Assembly (NCBI RefSeq): GCF_900269665.1
Contig: NZ_LT985361.1
Span: 856,522-920,521, forward strand
Direction: 5' to 3'
Origin: Nocardia suismassiliense
Lineage (GTDB): Bacteria; Actinomycetota; Actinomycetes; Mycobacteriales; Mycobacteriaceae
DNA length: 64,000 bases
Shown: positions 53,450 to 62,033 of the stretch, piece after piece
Numbering within the stretch: the stretch's first letter is position 1
Layout of the letters: each line of letters starts with the position of its first letter
Translations under genes and position numbers: made by a program
Notes under the pieces: model-generated
What the model was told of the DNA's origin: nothing
Database searches by the model: none
What the model saw: the letters and a program-made list of their open reading frames with translations, nothing else

Positions 53450-54378
53450 TGTTCGACCCGAAATTGCGCGGCGCTTATAAACCCGGCGAGTTGACCGTGC
53501 ACCACGATCCCGCCGTGCTCACCCAGGTGTCCACCGCGCTGCGCGGCGTCGGCCGCACCGTCGCGCTGGTGCCGACGATGGGTGCGCTGCACGAGGGCCA
53601 TCTGGAGATCGTGCGGCTGGCCAAGAAGAACAATCAGGTCGTCATCGTCTCGATCTTCGTGAATCCCTTGCAGTTCGGCGCGAACGAGGACCTCGACAAA
53701 TATCCGCGCACCCTCGACGCCGACGTCGAATTGCTGCGCGCGGAGGGCGTCGGGCTGGTGTTCGCGCCGAGCGTGGCCGAGATGTACCCGGACGGCCCGC
53801 GCACCACCGTGCAGCCGGGCCCGCTCGGCGCCGAGCTCGAAGGCGCCAGCAGGCCGACGCATTTCGCGGGCATGCTGACCGTGGTCGCGAAGCTGCTGCA
53901 GATCGCGCGGCCGACCGAGGTGTACTTCGGCGAGAAGGACTACCAGCAGCTCACGCTGATCCGGCAGATGGTCCGTGACTTGAATTTCGACGTGAAGGTC
54001 AAGGCGGTGGCCACCGTACGCGAGCACGACGGCCTGGCCATGTCCTCGCGCAATCGGTTTCTCGATGCGGCACAGCGGGAATCGGCGCTCGGCTTGTCGG
54101 CGGCGCTGGCCGCGGGCAGGCACGCGGGCGGCCTCGGCCCGGACGCGGTGGTCGCCGCGGCCCGCCAGGTGCTCGACGCGGTGCCGGGCATCGAGGTCGA
54201 CTACCTCGAATTGCGTTCCACCACACTCGAACCCGCCCCGGCGACCGGCAATGCCCGGCTGCTCGTCGCCGCCAGGGTCGGCCCGACCCGGCTGATCGAC
54301 AACGTCGCCGTCACCCTCGGCGCGCCGATCGACGGCCACCCCAACGTCTCCGCCGAGCGGATCTCTCAGCCTGCCTAG
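53449..54378 (+). CDS. panC: Pantothenate synthetase
   Basis: A 309-residue ATP-dependent ligase joining pantoate and beta-alanine. The nucleotide-binding signature is [19 protein letters not shown] (HIGH-like), with [35 protein letters not shown] and the KMSKS-like SSRNRFL. The length matches the mycobacterial enzyme. It is coupled to the gene before it and lies 27 bases ahead of panD. Confidence 0.97.
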   Translation: MFDPKLRGAYKPGELTVHHDPAVLTQVSTALRGVGRTVALVPTMGALHEGHLEIVRLAKKNNQVVIVSIFVNPLQFGANEDLDKYPRTLDADVELLRAEGVGLVFAPSVAEMYPDGPRTTVQPGPLGAELEGASRPTHFAGMLTVVAKLLQIARPTEVYFGEKDYQQLTLIRQMVRDLNFDVKVKAVATVREHDGLAMSSRNRFLDAAQRESALGLSAALAAGRHAGGLGPDAVVAAARQVLDAVPGIEVDYLELRSTTLEPAPATGNARLLVAARVGPTRLIDNVAVTLGAPIDGHPNVSAERISQPA

Positions 54379-54405
54379 GCGACTCACCAACGAAAGGCCG
54401 ACGCA

Positions 54406-54825
54406 ATGCTGCGCACCATGATGACGTCGAAGATCCACCGTGCCACGGTGACCCACGCCGACCTGCACTACGTCGGCTCGGTGACGGTGGACCAGGATCT
54501 GCTCGACGCCGCCGATCTGCTCGAAGGCGAGCAGGTCTGCATCGTCGATATCGACAACGGCGCCCGCCTGGAGACCTATGTCATCGCGGGCGAACGCGGA
54601 TCCGGCGTGATCGGCATCAACGGCGCCGCCGCTCATTTGGTCCACCCCGGCGATCTGGTCATCCTGATCGCCTACGGCCAGCTGAACGAGCAGGAAATCG
54701 CCGAATACGCCCCGAAGGTCGTTTTCGTGGACGAGCGCAATCGCCCGATCGAACTCGGCTCCGATCCGGCGCACGCGCCCGAGGGCTCCGGGCTGACCTC
54801 GCCGCGCGCCCTGTCGCTGGCCTGA
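54406..54825 (+). CDS. panD: Aspartate 1-decarboxylase
   Basis: A 139-residue pyruvoyl enzyme making beta-alanine from aspartate for pantothenate. The self-cleavage site is Gly24-Ser25 in [29 protein letters not shown] is the conserved core. The C-terminus is about 15 residues longer than in E. coli, as in mycobacteria. A ribosome site AACGAAAGG precedes ATG 54406. Confidence 0.97.
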   Translation: MLRTMMTSKIHRATVTHADLHYVGSVTVDQDLLDAADLLEGEQVCIVDIDNGARLETYVIAGERGSGVIGINGAAAHLVHPGDLVILIAYGQLNEQEIAEYAPKVVFVDERNRPIELGSDPAHAPEGSGLTSPRALSLA

Positions 54826-54840
54826 TCGGCCGCGCCGGAC

Positions 54841-55638
54841 ATGCTGCTGACCATCGACGTCCGCAATACCAGTATCGTGCTCGGCCTGTTCTCGGGCAGC
54901 GGCGCGCATTCGAAACTGGTGCGGCACTGGCGGATCCACACCAATCCGCTGCTGACCGCCGACGAATTCGCCATGCAGGTGCGTGGCCTGATCGGCGCGC
55001 AACTCGACGAGGTGATCGGAGTTTCCGCGCTGGCCACGGTGCCGCCGGTGCTGCGCGAGCTGCGCACGATGCTGACCCAGTATTGGGGCAATGTGCCGCA
55101 CGTGCTGGTGGAGCCGGGGGTGCGCACGGGTATTCCGCTGCTGGTGGACAACCCGAAAGAGGTGGGCGCGGATCGGATCGTGAACTGTCTCGCCGCCTAT
55201 CAGCACTATTCGTCGCCGGCGATCGTTATCGATTTCGGTACCGCGATCTGTGTCGACCTGGTTTCGGCCAAAGGCGAGTTCCTCGGCGGCATCATCGCCC
55301 CCGGCGTGGAGATATCGACTGAAGCTTTGGTGGAGCGCAGCGCGCTACGCCGCGTCGAGCTGGCACGGCCGCGTTCGGTGCTCGGTAAGAACAGTATGGA
55401 AGCCATGCAGTCCGGCGCGGTTTTCGGTTTCGCCGGGATGGTGGACGGGCTGATCGACCGGATTCGCGACGAGTTCGAGGCGTTTGCCGGCAGTGACGTC
55501 GCGGTGGTCGCGACGGGCCCGAGCGCGGCGCTGATCGTCCCGGAATCGGAGACCATCGACGATCACGACCCGTATCTCACCCTCACCGGCCTGCGTCTCG
55601 TATATGAGCGAAACCAGCGCCGCAAGGGTGGTGTCTGA
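54841..55638 (+). CDS. coaX: Type III pantothenate kinase
   Basis: A 265-residue acetate-kinase-fold enzyme making phosphopantothenate for Co[20 protein letters not shown] is the N-terminal phosphate loop, [12 protein letters not shown] and [28 protein letters not shown] the central motifs. It is co-directional and 15 bases downstream of panD, completing a pantothenate-to-CoA block. The start ATG 54841 lacks a strong ribosome site and probably relies on coupling. Confidence 0.95.
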   Translation: MLLTIDVRNTSIVLGLFSGSGAHSKLVRHWRIHTNPLLTADEFAMQVRGLIGAQLDEVIGVSALATVPPVLRELRTMLTQYWGNVPHVLVEPGVRTGIPLLVDNPKEVGADRIVNCLAAYQHYSSPAIVIDFGTAICVDLVSAKGEFLGGIIAPGVEISTEALVERSALRRVELARPRSVLGKNSMEAMQSGAVFGFAGMVDGLIDRIRDEFEAFAGSDVAVVATGPSAALIVPESETIDDHDPYLTLTGLRLVYERNQRRKGGV

Positions 55639-55657
55639 TTCTCGCGGTGTCGGATTT

Positions 55658-55711
55658 GTCGCACCGCGCGGTGCTTGTCGCACCGCGCGGTGCTTGCCGG
55701 TACCGCGCGGC
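55658..55711. repeat. Two 19-bp tandem repeats plus a diverged third copy
   Basis: GTCGCACCGCGCGGTGCTT occurs at 55658-55676 and 55677-55695. A diverged copy with GGTACCGCGCGGCATGC follows to about 55715. Each perfect copy holds the 14-bp palindrome GCACCGCGCGGTGC. The second copy touches the putative -35 of the downstream leaderless promoter, so the repeats could be stacked operators or a coaX terminator. Confidence 0.65.
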
Positions 55712-55732
55712 ATGCTGCTACACTCACCACCG
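55694..55732 (+). promoter_or_regulatory. Promoter of the cysteine leader/CDO operon
   Basis: A TGC-extended -10 hexamer TACACT lies at 55719-55724. Seven bases later comes GTG 55732, so transcription would start on the leader's start codon and give a leaderless mRNA. A weak -35 TTGCCG is at 55694-55699 with a 19-base spacer. Confidence 0.55.
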
Positions 55733-55773
55733 TGTATTTCCGCGTGCGCACTCAGGAGTGTTGTCGAGGCTGA
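55732..55773 (+). CDS. Cysteine-containing leader peptide (13 aa)
   Basis: GTG TAT TTC CGC GTG CGC ACT CAG GAG TGT TGT CGA GGC TGA encodes MYFRVRTQECCRG. Two consecutive Cys codons sit three codons before the stop, as in attenuator leader peptides. It begins exactly where transcription from the upstream -10 should start, so it is likely translated leaderlessly. It precedes a cysteine dioxygenase-rhodanese operon, whose substrate is cysteine. Mycobacteria are known to use leaderless polycysteine short reading frames as cysteine-responsive attenuators (recalled work in M. smegmatis), and this fits that class. Confidence 0.65.
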   Translation: MYFRVRTQECCRG

Positions 55774-55811
55774 CCTGGCCTCGATCGATCGAGGCTGACT
55801 ATCGCCCTCGA
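55764..55811 (+). promoter_or_regulatory. Four-segment alternating hairpins (attenuator-like)
   Basis: Segment 1 TCGAGGC (55764-55770, right after the Cys codons), segment 2 GCCTCGA (55778-55784), segment 3 TCGAGGC (55789-55795) and segment 4 CCTCGA (55806-55811) can pair 1:2, 2:3 or 3:4. Segments 2-3 lie in a perfect 18-bp palindrome. Ribosome stalling at the Cys codons would cover segment 1 and favour 2:3. No T-run follows segment 4, so control may act on Rho or on translation of the next gene. Confidence 0.55.
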
Positions 55812-55839
55812 CCGTTCGCAACCTCCTGGAGATTCGCTC

Positions 55840-56463
55840 ATGCGTTCTTCCGTTCTCTCCCTTTCCTCAGCCCGGGATGCCTTTTCGGCCAGCCCGCCGC
55901 TGGACCGTGCCGTGGCCTCCGCATTGCCGACGCGTCTGCGTCCCGCCGATTTATTGCGGCTGACCGATGAAGGCGCCGAGGACGTGCTGGCCGGACGCTA
56001 CGACCACCTCCTCCCGGCCGATGGCATTTGGCCCTCCGATGAACGCTGGGCGGCCCGCCTGCTCACCGACGACGAAGTGGATGTCTGGCTGATCAGCTGG
56101 ACGCCCGGGAAATCGACCGAACTGCACGACCACGCAGGCTCGCTCGGCGCCCTGACCGTTCTCAGCGGCGCTCTTTCCGAATTCCGCTGGAACGGAACCG
56201 AACTGCGCCGCCGGGTGCTCGGCGCGGGCGATCAAGCGTCGTTCCCGATCGGCTGGGTGCACGACGTGATGCGTGCCCCGGCGCATTCGGTGGCCGACAG
56301 CGCCACCGACTCCCCATTGGACCCCGCACTGCTCGAACCAACGCTCAGCGTGCACGCCTATTCTCCGCCGCTCACCGCCATGTCCTATTACGAGGTCACC
56401 GGCCACGGCACCCTGCGGCGTACTCGAACCGTTCTCACCGACCAGCCCGAAGGTGATATGTAA
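55840..56463 (+). CDS. Cysteine dioxygenase family protein
   Basis: A 207-residue cupin of the cysteine dioxygenase (CDO) family, converting cysteine to cysteine sulfinate with O2 and Fe(II). The iron ligands are in TELHDHAGSLGALTVLSGALSEF (HxH) and a later His in FPIGWVHDVMRAP. AYSPPLTAMSYYEV contains the conserved Tyr. The N-terminal 60 residues are variable. The start ATG 55840 has GGAG at 8 bases. It overlaps the rhodanese gene by one base (TAATG) and is preceded by the leader peptide. Confidence 0.92.
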   Translation: MRSSVLSLSSARDAFSASPPLDRAVASALPTRLRPADLLRLTDEGAEDVLAGRYDHLLPADGIWPSDERWAARLLTDDEVDVWLISWTPGKSTELHDHAGSLGALTVLSGALSEFRWNGTELRRRVLGAGDQASFPIGWVHDVMRAPAHSVADSATDSPLDPALLEPTLSVHAYSPPLTAMSYYEVTGHGTLRRTRTVLTDQPEGDM

Positions 56464-56897
56464 TGAGCGAACGTTTGACCATCGACCAGATGCTCGACAA
56501 CGCGCGCGCCCAGCTGAACCGGATCTATGCCTTCGAATTGCCGAAGGCACTCGCCAGGGGCGCGATTCTGGTGGACATCCGGCCGCAGGCCCAGCGCGTG
56601 CGCGAAGGCGCGTTGCCGGGTGCGCTGGTGATCGAGCGGAATGTGCTGGAATGGCGGCTCGATCCGACCAGTTCGGCCCGTTTGGCGCTGGCCACCGATC
56701 ATGATGTGGAATGGATCATCGCCTGCTCCGAGGGCTATACCTCCAGCCTTGCCGCGGCCGCGCTGCAGCAACTCGGGCTGCATCGGGCGACCGATCTGGT
56801 GGGCGGCTATCACGCATTGAAGGCGGCGGGTCTGCTGCACATCGGAATCCGGGCGCCGCACTTCGCGCGTGAGGTGGACGCGCTCGCCTCGCTGTAA
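56463..56897 (+). CDS. Rhodanese-like domain protein
   Basis: A 144-residue single-domain rhodanese. GAILVDIRPQAQRVREGALPGALVIERNVLEWRLDP is the fold's N-terminal half, and the active-site loop is IIACSEGYTSSLAA with the sulfur-carrying Cys. It probably moves sulfane sulfur produced from cysteine metabolism. It is coupled to the cysteine dioxygenase gene and shares its leader. Confidence 0.92.
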   Translation: MSERLTIDQMLDNARAQLNRIYAFELPKALARGAILVDIRPQAQRVREGALPGALVIERNVLEWRLDPTSSARLALATDHDVEWIIACSEGYTSSLAAAALQQLGLHRATDLVGGYHALKAAGLLHIGIRAPHFAREVDALASL

Positions 56898-57101
56898 TTG
56901 GCGGCAACGCTTCCATCTCGAATCATCAGGTCGCACAGTCGGTTTCGTGCGCCCATCGATGCATGCTCGCTATTCCGGGTGATTGCGGTCCGTACAAATC
57001 CGGCGGGCAAAGCAGTCTCGCGCCGAGACCGATTCGTTACTCCGTGATCTAGGCCGGGCGGGCCGCAAAACGATTTCCGGTGCACGCTAGGGTTGTTGGA
57101 T

Positions 57102-58658
57102 GTGAGCACCACCAACACTCCCTCGTCCAGCGATCCCGCATCGGATTCGCGGCCTGCCGTGGCGTCCGACGCCGACGACGCACCCGAACAGATACGGATT
57201 CGCAAGGAGAAGCGGGAGCGGCTGCTCGCGGACGGCGGCGACGCGTATCCCGTGGTCGTGCCCCGCACGCATACCCTCGCCGAAATTCGCGCCGCATATC
57301 CGGATCTTGCCCCGGACACCCAGACCGGGCTGCAGGCCGGTGTCGCTGGTCGCGTCATATTCATGCGTAATACCGGCAAGCTGTGTTTCGCGACGCTGCA
57401 GGAGGGCGACGGCACCAAGCTGCAGGCGATGATCAGCTTGAACGGTGTCGGCGCCGACGCGCTCGCCGCCTGGAAGGCCGATGTCGACCTCGGTGACTTC
57501 GTTTTCGTGCACGGCGAGGTGATCTCGTCGCGGACCGGAGAATTGAGCGTCATGGCCGATTCCTGGTTCATGGCGGCCAAGTCGCTGCGGCCGCTGCCGG
57601 TGGCGCACAAGGAGATGAACGAGGAGTCGCGGGTCCGGCAGCGTTATGTCGATCTGATCGTGCGCCCGGAAGCCAGGGAAATGGCGCGCACCCGGATCGC
57701 GGTGGTGCGCGCGATGCGCAATGCGCTCGAGCGCCGCGGTTTCCTCGAGGTGGAGACGCCGATGCTGCAGACGCTGCACGGCGGCGCGGCGGCCCGGCCG
57801 TTCGTCACCCATTCCAATGCCCTGGATATCGATCTCTACCTGCGTATCGCGCCGGAGTTGTTCTTGAAGCGCTGCGTGGTCGGCGGGCTGGAGCAGGTCT
57901 TCGAGATCAACCGGAACTTCCGCAACGAGGGTTCGGACTCCACGCATTCCCCCGAGTTCGCGATGCTGGAAACCTATGAGGCGTACGGCACCTACGACGA
58001 CTCGGCCCGGATGACCCGGGAATTGGTCCAGGAAGTGGCCCAGGAGGTGTTCGGCACCCAGGTGGTGACGCTGGCCGACGGCACCGAATACGACCTGCGT
58101 GGCGAGTGGGCGACCGTCGAGATGTACCCGTCGCTCTCCGACGCCCTCGGCGTGTCCGTGACACCGGAAACGTCGATAGCCGAATTGCGTGCGCTCGCCG
58201 ATCGGGTCGGTCTGGAAATTCCCGAGGACAAGGGCTATGGCCACGGCAAACTCGTCGAGGAACTCTGGGAACACCAGTACGGCGACAAGCTGTACGCGCC
58301 GACTTTCGTGCGTGACTTCCCGGTGGAGACCTCACCGCTCACCAGGCAACATCGCACCAAGGCCGGGGTCACCGAGAAGTGGGACCTCTATGTCCGTGGC
58401 TTCGAGTTGGCTACTGGCTATTCGGAGTTGGTCGATCCGGTGATCCAGCGCGAGCGCTTCGTGGATCAGGCGCGACTGGCCGCGCAAGGCGACGACGAAG
58501 CGATGGCGCTGGACGAGGACTTCCTTGCCGCGATGGAGCACGGCATGCCGCCGACCACCGGCACGGGTATGGGAATCGATCGTCTGTTGATGGCGTTGAC
58601 GGGTCTCGGAATCCGGGAAACAATACTGTTCCCAATTGTGCGGCCGGTCACTCGCTGA
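57102..58658 (+). CDS. lysS: Lysyl-tRNA synthetase (class II)
   Basis: A 518-residue class II LysRS. It has an N-terminal OB-fold ([24 protein letters not shown]), motif 1 around [21 protein letters not shown], motif 2 [24 protein letters not shown] and motif 3 [14 protein letters not shown] variable 30-residue N-terminal tail is Ser/Asp-rich. The start GTG 57102 lies eight bases after TAGGGT, so it may be leaderless; TTG 57093 is in frame. It precedes lsr2 as in Rv3598c-Rv3597c. Confidence 0.96.
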   Translation: MSTTNTPSSSDPASDSRPAVASDADDAPEQIRIRKEKRERLLADGGDAYPVVVPRTHTLAEIRAAYPDLAPDTQTGLQAGVAGRVIFMRNTGKLCFATLQEGDGTKLQAMISLNGVGADALAAWKADVDLGDFVFVHGEVISSRTGELSVMADSWFMAAKSLRPLPVAHKEMNEESRVRQRYVDLIVRPEAREMARTRIAVVRAMRNALERRGFLEVETPMLQTLHGGAAARPFVTHSNALDIDLYLRIAPELFLKRCVVGGLEQVFEINRNFRNEGSDSTHSPEFAMLETYEAYGTYDDSARMTRELVQEVAQEVFGTQVVTLADGTEYDLRGEWATVEMYPSLSDALGVSVTPETSIAELRALADRVGLEIPEDKGYGHGKLVEELWEHQYGDKLYAPTFVRDFPVETSPLTRQHRTKAGVTEKWDLYVRGFELATGYSELVDPVIQRERFVDQARLAAQGDDEAMALDEDFLAAMEHGMPPTTGTGMGIDRLLMALTGLGIRETILFPIVRPVTR

Positions 58659-58711
58659 CCGGCTGATTGCAAAATCTCGGCCTCGTCTTGGAAAATTTGG
58701 AATTCGAGGTA

Positions 58712-58739
58712 TTCTTGCCTCGGGTAATCGGCCTAGTAT
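58712..58739 (+). promoter_or_regulatory. Candidate lsr2 promoter
   Basis: TTCTTG (58712-58717), a 16-base spacer and TAGTAT (58734-58739) fit a SigA promoter. The flanking sequence is unusually AT-rich (GGAAAATTTGGAATTC), as expected where Lsr2 would bind and autoregulate. A CGAGG-N8-CCTCG hairpin overlaps the -35. Confidence 0.5.
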
Positions 58740-58773
58740 GCGGGTCGCACGATTTCGAGAGGACGTTCATCTC

Positions 58774-59133
58774 ATGGCAAAGAAGGTCACCGTTAGCCTG
58801 ATCGACGATGTCGATGGTGAGTCCATCGCGGACGAGACCATCGAGTTTGCGATCGACGGTGTTTCGTACGAGATCGACCTGTCGTCGGCGAATGCCGCGA
58901 AGCTGCGTGACGGGCTGGAGGAGTGGGTTTCGAGCGCGCGTCGCGTGAGTGGCCGCCGCCGGACCAAGGCCGCTGCGACCGCGACGGGTGCCCCGAAGAG
59001 TCGGGTCTCGATCGACCGGGAACAAAGTGCAGCAATTCGCGAGTGGGCTCGTCGGAATGGACACAAGGTGTCCGCGCGGGGGCGTATCTCCGCCGACATC
59101 ACCGATGCGTACAACAAGGCCGCGAAGGGTTAG
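58774..59133 (+). CDS. lsr2: Nucleoid-associated protein Lsr2
   Basis: A 119-residue xenogeneic silencer that bridges AT-rich DNA. The N-terminal dimerisation domain is [52 protein letters not shown] basic linker (GRRRTKAA) leads to the AT-hook-like C-terminal domain [27 protein letters not shown], where the Arg-Gly-Arg inserts into the minor groove. The length is close to the mycobacterial protein. It has its own promoter and a terminator. Confidence 0.97.
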   Translation: MAKKVTVSLIDDVDGESIADETIEFAIDGVSYEIDLSSANAAKLRDGLEEWVSSARRVSGRRRTKAAATATGAPKSRVSIDREQSAAIREWARRNGHKVSARGRISADITDAYNKAAKG

Positions 59134-59146
59134 TTTCATATTTTTC

Positions 59147-59194
59147 AGCCGCCGTCCCAGCGAATCGTGCGACGCCGGGGCGGCGGTTTTCTCT
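59147..59194 (+). terminator. Intrinsic terminator of lsr2
   Basis: GCCGCCGtCCC (59148 onward) and GGGgCGGCGG (to about 59186) form a stem, followed by TTTTCTCTTT. It begins 15 bases after the lsr2 stop. Confidence 0.75.
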
Positions 59195-59351
59195 TTCTCC
59201 GGTGGCTCATAGGCTGCTGATATAACCGCGCCGCGCGATGACACGCTGGGAGAAGTGGCGCGCGGATCGATCTTGCTCGTGGTTCCGGGACGCGGCACCA
59301 TGGAAACGTGCGACGGTCACTGACGGTATGGAGAGGCGAGGTATCAGCGCA

Positions 59352-59978
59352 GTGACTGGATTCGTCGGATCATTTTTGCGATTCCAAGATGACACGGGTC
59401 GCCAGCAGGAACTCATGCTCTCCGCCGAACGGGAGCGGGTGACGATCGGGCGCTCCCCGCAGGCCGACCTCGCACTGCCGTGGGACGCCGAGGTGTCCAG
59501 GCTGCACGCCGCCATCGAATATCTCGGTGCCCAGTGGACCATCGTGGACGACGGGCTTTCGCGCAACGGCACTTTCGTCAACGGCGACCGACTGGTCGGC
59601 AGGCGCAGGTTGATGGCGGGCGACGTCATCCGGGTCGGCACCTCGCGGGTGTCCTTCCACGATTTCGGCGGGGTGGCCGACGACATCACCCGCGTCTCCA
59701 GCGGGACGGTGCCGCCCAACTTCCGGCAGCTCACCGAGACTCAGCGTTCGGTGCTGATCGCGCTCTGCCGTCCGTACAAGAACGGCGCGGCCTTCGCGAC
59801 GCCCGCCTCCAATCAGCAGATCGCCGAGGAACTCTTCCTCAGTGTCCACGCGCTCAAGACGCACCTGCGCGCGCTGTTCGCCAAGTTCGGCGTCGAGGAC
59901 CTGCCGCAGAACGCGAAGCGGGTCCGGCTGGCGTTCCTGGCGATTCAGAGCGGACTCATCTCCGACCGGGACCTGTGA
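59352..59978 (+). CDS. FHA domain protein with C-terminal LuxR-type HTH
   Basis: A 208-residue protein. The FHA domain has GRSPQADLALPWDAEVSRLHAAIEYLGAQWTIVDDGLSRNGTFVNGDRL with the phosphothreonine-binding Arg, Ser and Asn residues (GRS, SRLH, NGT). A C-terminal region LTETQRSVLIALCRPYKNGAAFATPASNQQIAEELFLSVHALKTHLRALFAKFGV is a LuxR/NarL-like HTH. It may therefore couple a Ser/Thr kinase signal to DNA binding. GTG 59352 is chosen; ATG 59328 is in frame. It stands alone behind lsr2. Confidence 0.82.
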   Translation: MTGFVGSFLRFQDDTGRQQELMLSAERERVTIGRSPQADLALPWDAEVSRLHAAIEYLGAQWTIVDDGLSRNGTFVNGDRLVGRRRLMAGDVIRVGTSRVSFHDFGGVADDITRVSSGTVPPNFRQLTETQRSVLIALCRPYKNGAAFATPASNQQIAEELFLSVHALKTHLRALFAKFGVEDLPQNAKRVRLAFLAIQSGLISDRDL

Positions 59979-60109
59979 CGCTCCGGTAGACGATTGCTTA
60001 GGCGGCCGAGTGTCTCGGCCATGGAGAGCCGTGTCGATACCGGCTTGACTGATACCCAGCGAACCGGAGCGATGAGGGCTCCGGTCGGGGATTGTCCACA
60101 GGAGGAATT

Positions 60110-60673
60110 ATGACCGCCGCACGCCTGATCACCTTGGTCGCGGCCATCCTGGCCACCGGGTTGATCGCGGGCCTTTTCTACGGCTACGCGAACTCGGTGA
60201 TGCCTGCGCTCAACCAGGCCGACGACCGCACGATGATCGACGTGATGCAGAAGATCAACGTGGTCATCATCAATCCGGTCTTCATGATCGGATTCCTCGG
60301 CACCGTCGGCTTCTCCATCCTGGCCGCGGCGCTGCACCTGGGTAAGGATCAGCGCACCACGTTGATCTGGATCGGGGTCGGCTTGGCCATCAACATCATT
60401 GCGTTCGCGGTCACCTCCGGTCTGAACGTGCCGTTGAACGACCGGCTGATGGCTGCGGGCGATCCGTCTCAGATCGCTGACCTGGCGGCGGTCCGCGCCG
60501 ACTTCGAAGCCACCTGGGTCCGGTGGAACATCGTCCGGGCGGTGCTGCACACGCTGGCCTTCCTGGTGCTCTGTGGTGCGCTTTTCGTGTCAGGCATGCA
60601 GCAGGGCAAGGCGAACGCCGCGGCGGCGCAGGCGACCGGTCAGCAGGTGGCGCAGGGTCACTTCCCGGGCTAG
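60110..60673 (+). CDS. DUF1772 family membrane protein
   Basis: A 187-residue protein with four predicted helices (about 5-27, 50-75, 85-107 and 145-165). It fits the DUF1772/anthrone-oxygenase-like family (GLFYGYANSVMPALNQADDRTMIDVMQKINVVIINPVF ... LNVPLNDRL ... FEATWVRWNIVRAVLHTLAF). Some members oxidise anthrones in polyketide routes; a general role is not known. A strong AGGAGG precedes ATG 60110, suggesting high translation. The C-terminal 20 residues are Ala/Gln-rich. Confidence 0.88.
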   Translation: MTAARLITLVAAILATGLIAGLFYGYANSVMPALNQADDRTMIDVMQKINVVIINPVFMIGFLGTVGFSILAAALHLGKDQRTTLIWIGVGLAINIIAFAVTSGLNVPLNDRLMAAGDPSQIADLAAVRADFEATWVRWNIVRAVLHTLAFLVLCGALFVSGMQQGKANAAAAQATGQQVAQGHFPG

Positions 60674-60789
60674 TCGGGGCAGTTTCCCGGCCAGCCGGGT
60701 GCCCCGACCTACCGGTAGGGCTGAACACCAACCGCCACAACCAGTTTCGCGACTCGGCTCCGCCTGGGACACGCTGCACGGTAACTTTC

Positions 60790-60803
60790 TGGAACACGTT
60801 CCA
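60790..60803. promoter_or_regulatory. KstR-type operator upstream of a secreted lipase
   Basis: TGGAACACGTTCCA matches the KstR consensus TnnAACnnGTTnnA at every fixed position. It lies 15 bases before the lipase start. KstR represses cholesterol-use genes in mycolata. No other sterol gene is nearby, so the site is predicted only from the motif. Confidence 0.6.
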
Positions 60804-60817
60804 GATTTGGAGGCCCC

Positions 60818-61759
60818 GTGCGGCGTATCCCAGGCTTTTCGTTGCTTCTGTTCGCACTCGCCGCGCTGTGGATCGCCGCGGCGAGCCCCGCGCAGGCCGA
60901 GCGGTATCCGGTCGACTACAACTTTTTCGCGGGCATCCCGAACGAACTGACGCAGCCGGGCGGCTCACTGCCCGGCGCCAACGACTGGAGCTGCCGGCCC
61001 AGCGCCGCGCACCCGAACCCGGTGGTGCTCGCGCACGGTACCGGCGGAGGAGCACAGACGAATTGGGGTGTATACGCGCCGCTGCTGGCCAATCAGGGCT
61101 ACTGCGTGTACTCGATGACCTACGGCGCCTACGACCTGCCCTGGCCCATCTCGGCCATTGGCGGCATGTTGCCAATGGAGCAGAGCGCACCCCAATTCGC
61201 GGCCTTCGTGGACCGGGTGCTCGCCGCGACCGGCGCGCCGAAAGTCGACATCGTCGGTCACTCGCAGGGCAATTTCATCGGCAACTACTTCGTCAAACGG
61301 CTCGGCGGTGCGGCCAAGGTGGACAAGCTGGTCGCCATCGCGCCGCCGTGGCTCGGCTCGAACGTCGCCGGCGTCGCCGAGATCGCGGCCTTCAGTCAGC
61401 GCCTCGGCGCCGGGCCGGGCTTCGACGCGCTGGTCGGCTCGCTGTGCCAGGCCTGTCGCCAGGTCTTTGCCGGCTCGGACTTCGTGCGGGCGCTGAACGC
61501 GGACGGGGTCTATCCCCCGGCGGTCACCTACACCAATATCGCCACCCGCCTGGACGAACTCGTCGTGCCGTACACGTCGGGGCTGGTACCCGGACCGAAC
61601 GTGACGAACATCGTGGTCCAGGACGGCTGCGCCGAGGACTTCTCCGAGCACGCGGGCATCGCGGGCAGCCCACGCGCCGCCGCCTACGTGCTCAACGCCC
61701 TCGACCCGGCCCATCCACAGGACGTGCCGTGCGGTTTCATCCCGCCGTTCACCGGGTAG
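60818..61759 (+). CDS. Secreted lipase/esterase (alpha/beta hydrolase)
   Basis: A 313-residue exported hydrolase. A signal peptide (RRIPGFSLLLFALAALWIAAASPAQA) is cleaved at about residue 27. LAHGTGGGAQTNWGVYAPLL is the oxyanion region, and IVGHSQGNFIGNYF holds the catalytic Ser (GHSQG). Cys pairs (SLCQACRQ, DGCAEDF, VPCGF) suggest disulfides. It resembles Lipase class 2 / Rhodococcus-Nocardia EstA-type lipases. The start GTG 60818 has GGAGG at 4 bases. Control by KstR is predicted, so it may release fatty acids from sterol esters or lipids. Confidence 0.88.
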   Translation: MRRIPGFSLLLFALAALWIAAASPAQAERYPVDYNFFAGIPNELTQPGGSLPGANDWSCRPSAAHPNPVVLAHGTGGGAQTNWGVYAPLLANQGYCVYSMTYGAYDLPWPISAIGGMLPMEQSAPQFAAFVDRVLAATGAPKVDIVGHSQGNFIGNYFVKRLGGAAKVDKLVAIAPPWLGSNVAGVAEIAAFSQRLGAGPGFDALVGSLCQACRQVFAGSDFVRALNADGVYPPAVTYTNIATRLDELVVPYTSGLVPGPNVTNIVVQDGCAEDFSEHAGIAGSPRAAAYVLNALDPAHPQDVPCGFIPPFTG

Positions 61760-61903
61760 CACCCCCGGCGAACGCCCGATCCGGACGAAGTTGTTCGCTC
61801 AGGGCAAAACCCGATTCGGAAACGAATAGTGCAACGCTCACGTTATGAGTGAATGACCGTGCTGACGCTGGTCGCCAATAGGGTGGACTGGCGGCGGCAG
61901 TAA

Positions 61904-61942
61904 CCCCCGCCAACTAGAGTGGAGGCGGGGGCCGCAACCCCC
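61904..61942 (+). promoter_or_regulatory. Mutually exclusive hairpins in the clpC leader
   Basis: CCCCCGCC (61904-61911) can pair with GGCGGGGG (61924-61931), while the same GGGGG (61927-61931) can pair with CCCCC (61938-61942). The region lies between the lipase stop and clpC. It could be a lipase terminator or a leader switch; no T-run is present. Confidence 0.4.
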
Positions 61943-62033
61943 GGGCTTCATGGCAGGCTGACGCCCACGGTTGTTACACAGCACACTGCGGCGTCTGTTG
62001 CCAGAATGTCGGAGCAGGAGAGTGAGGGAGCGA

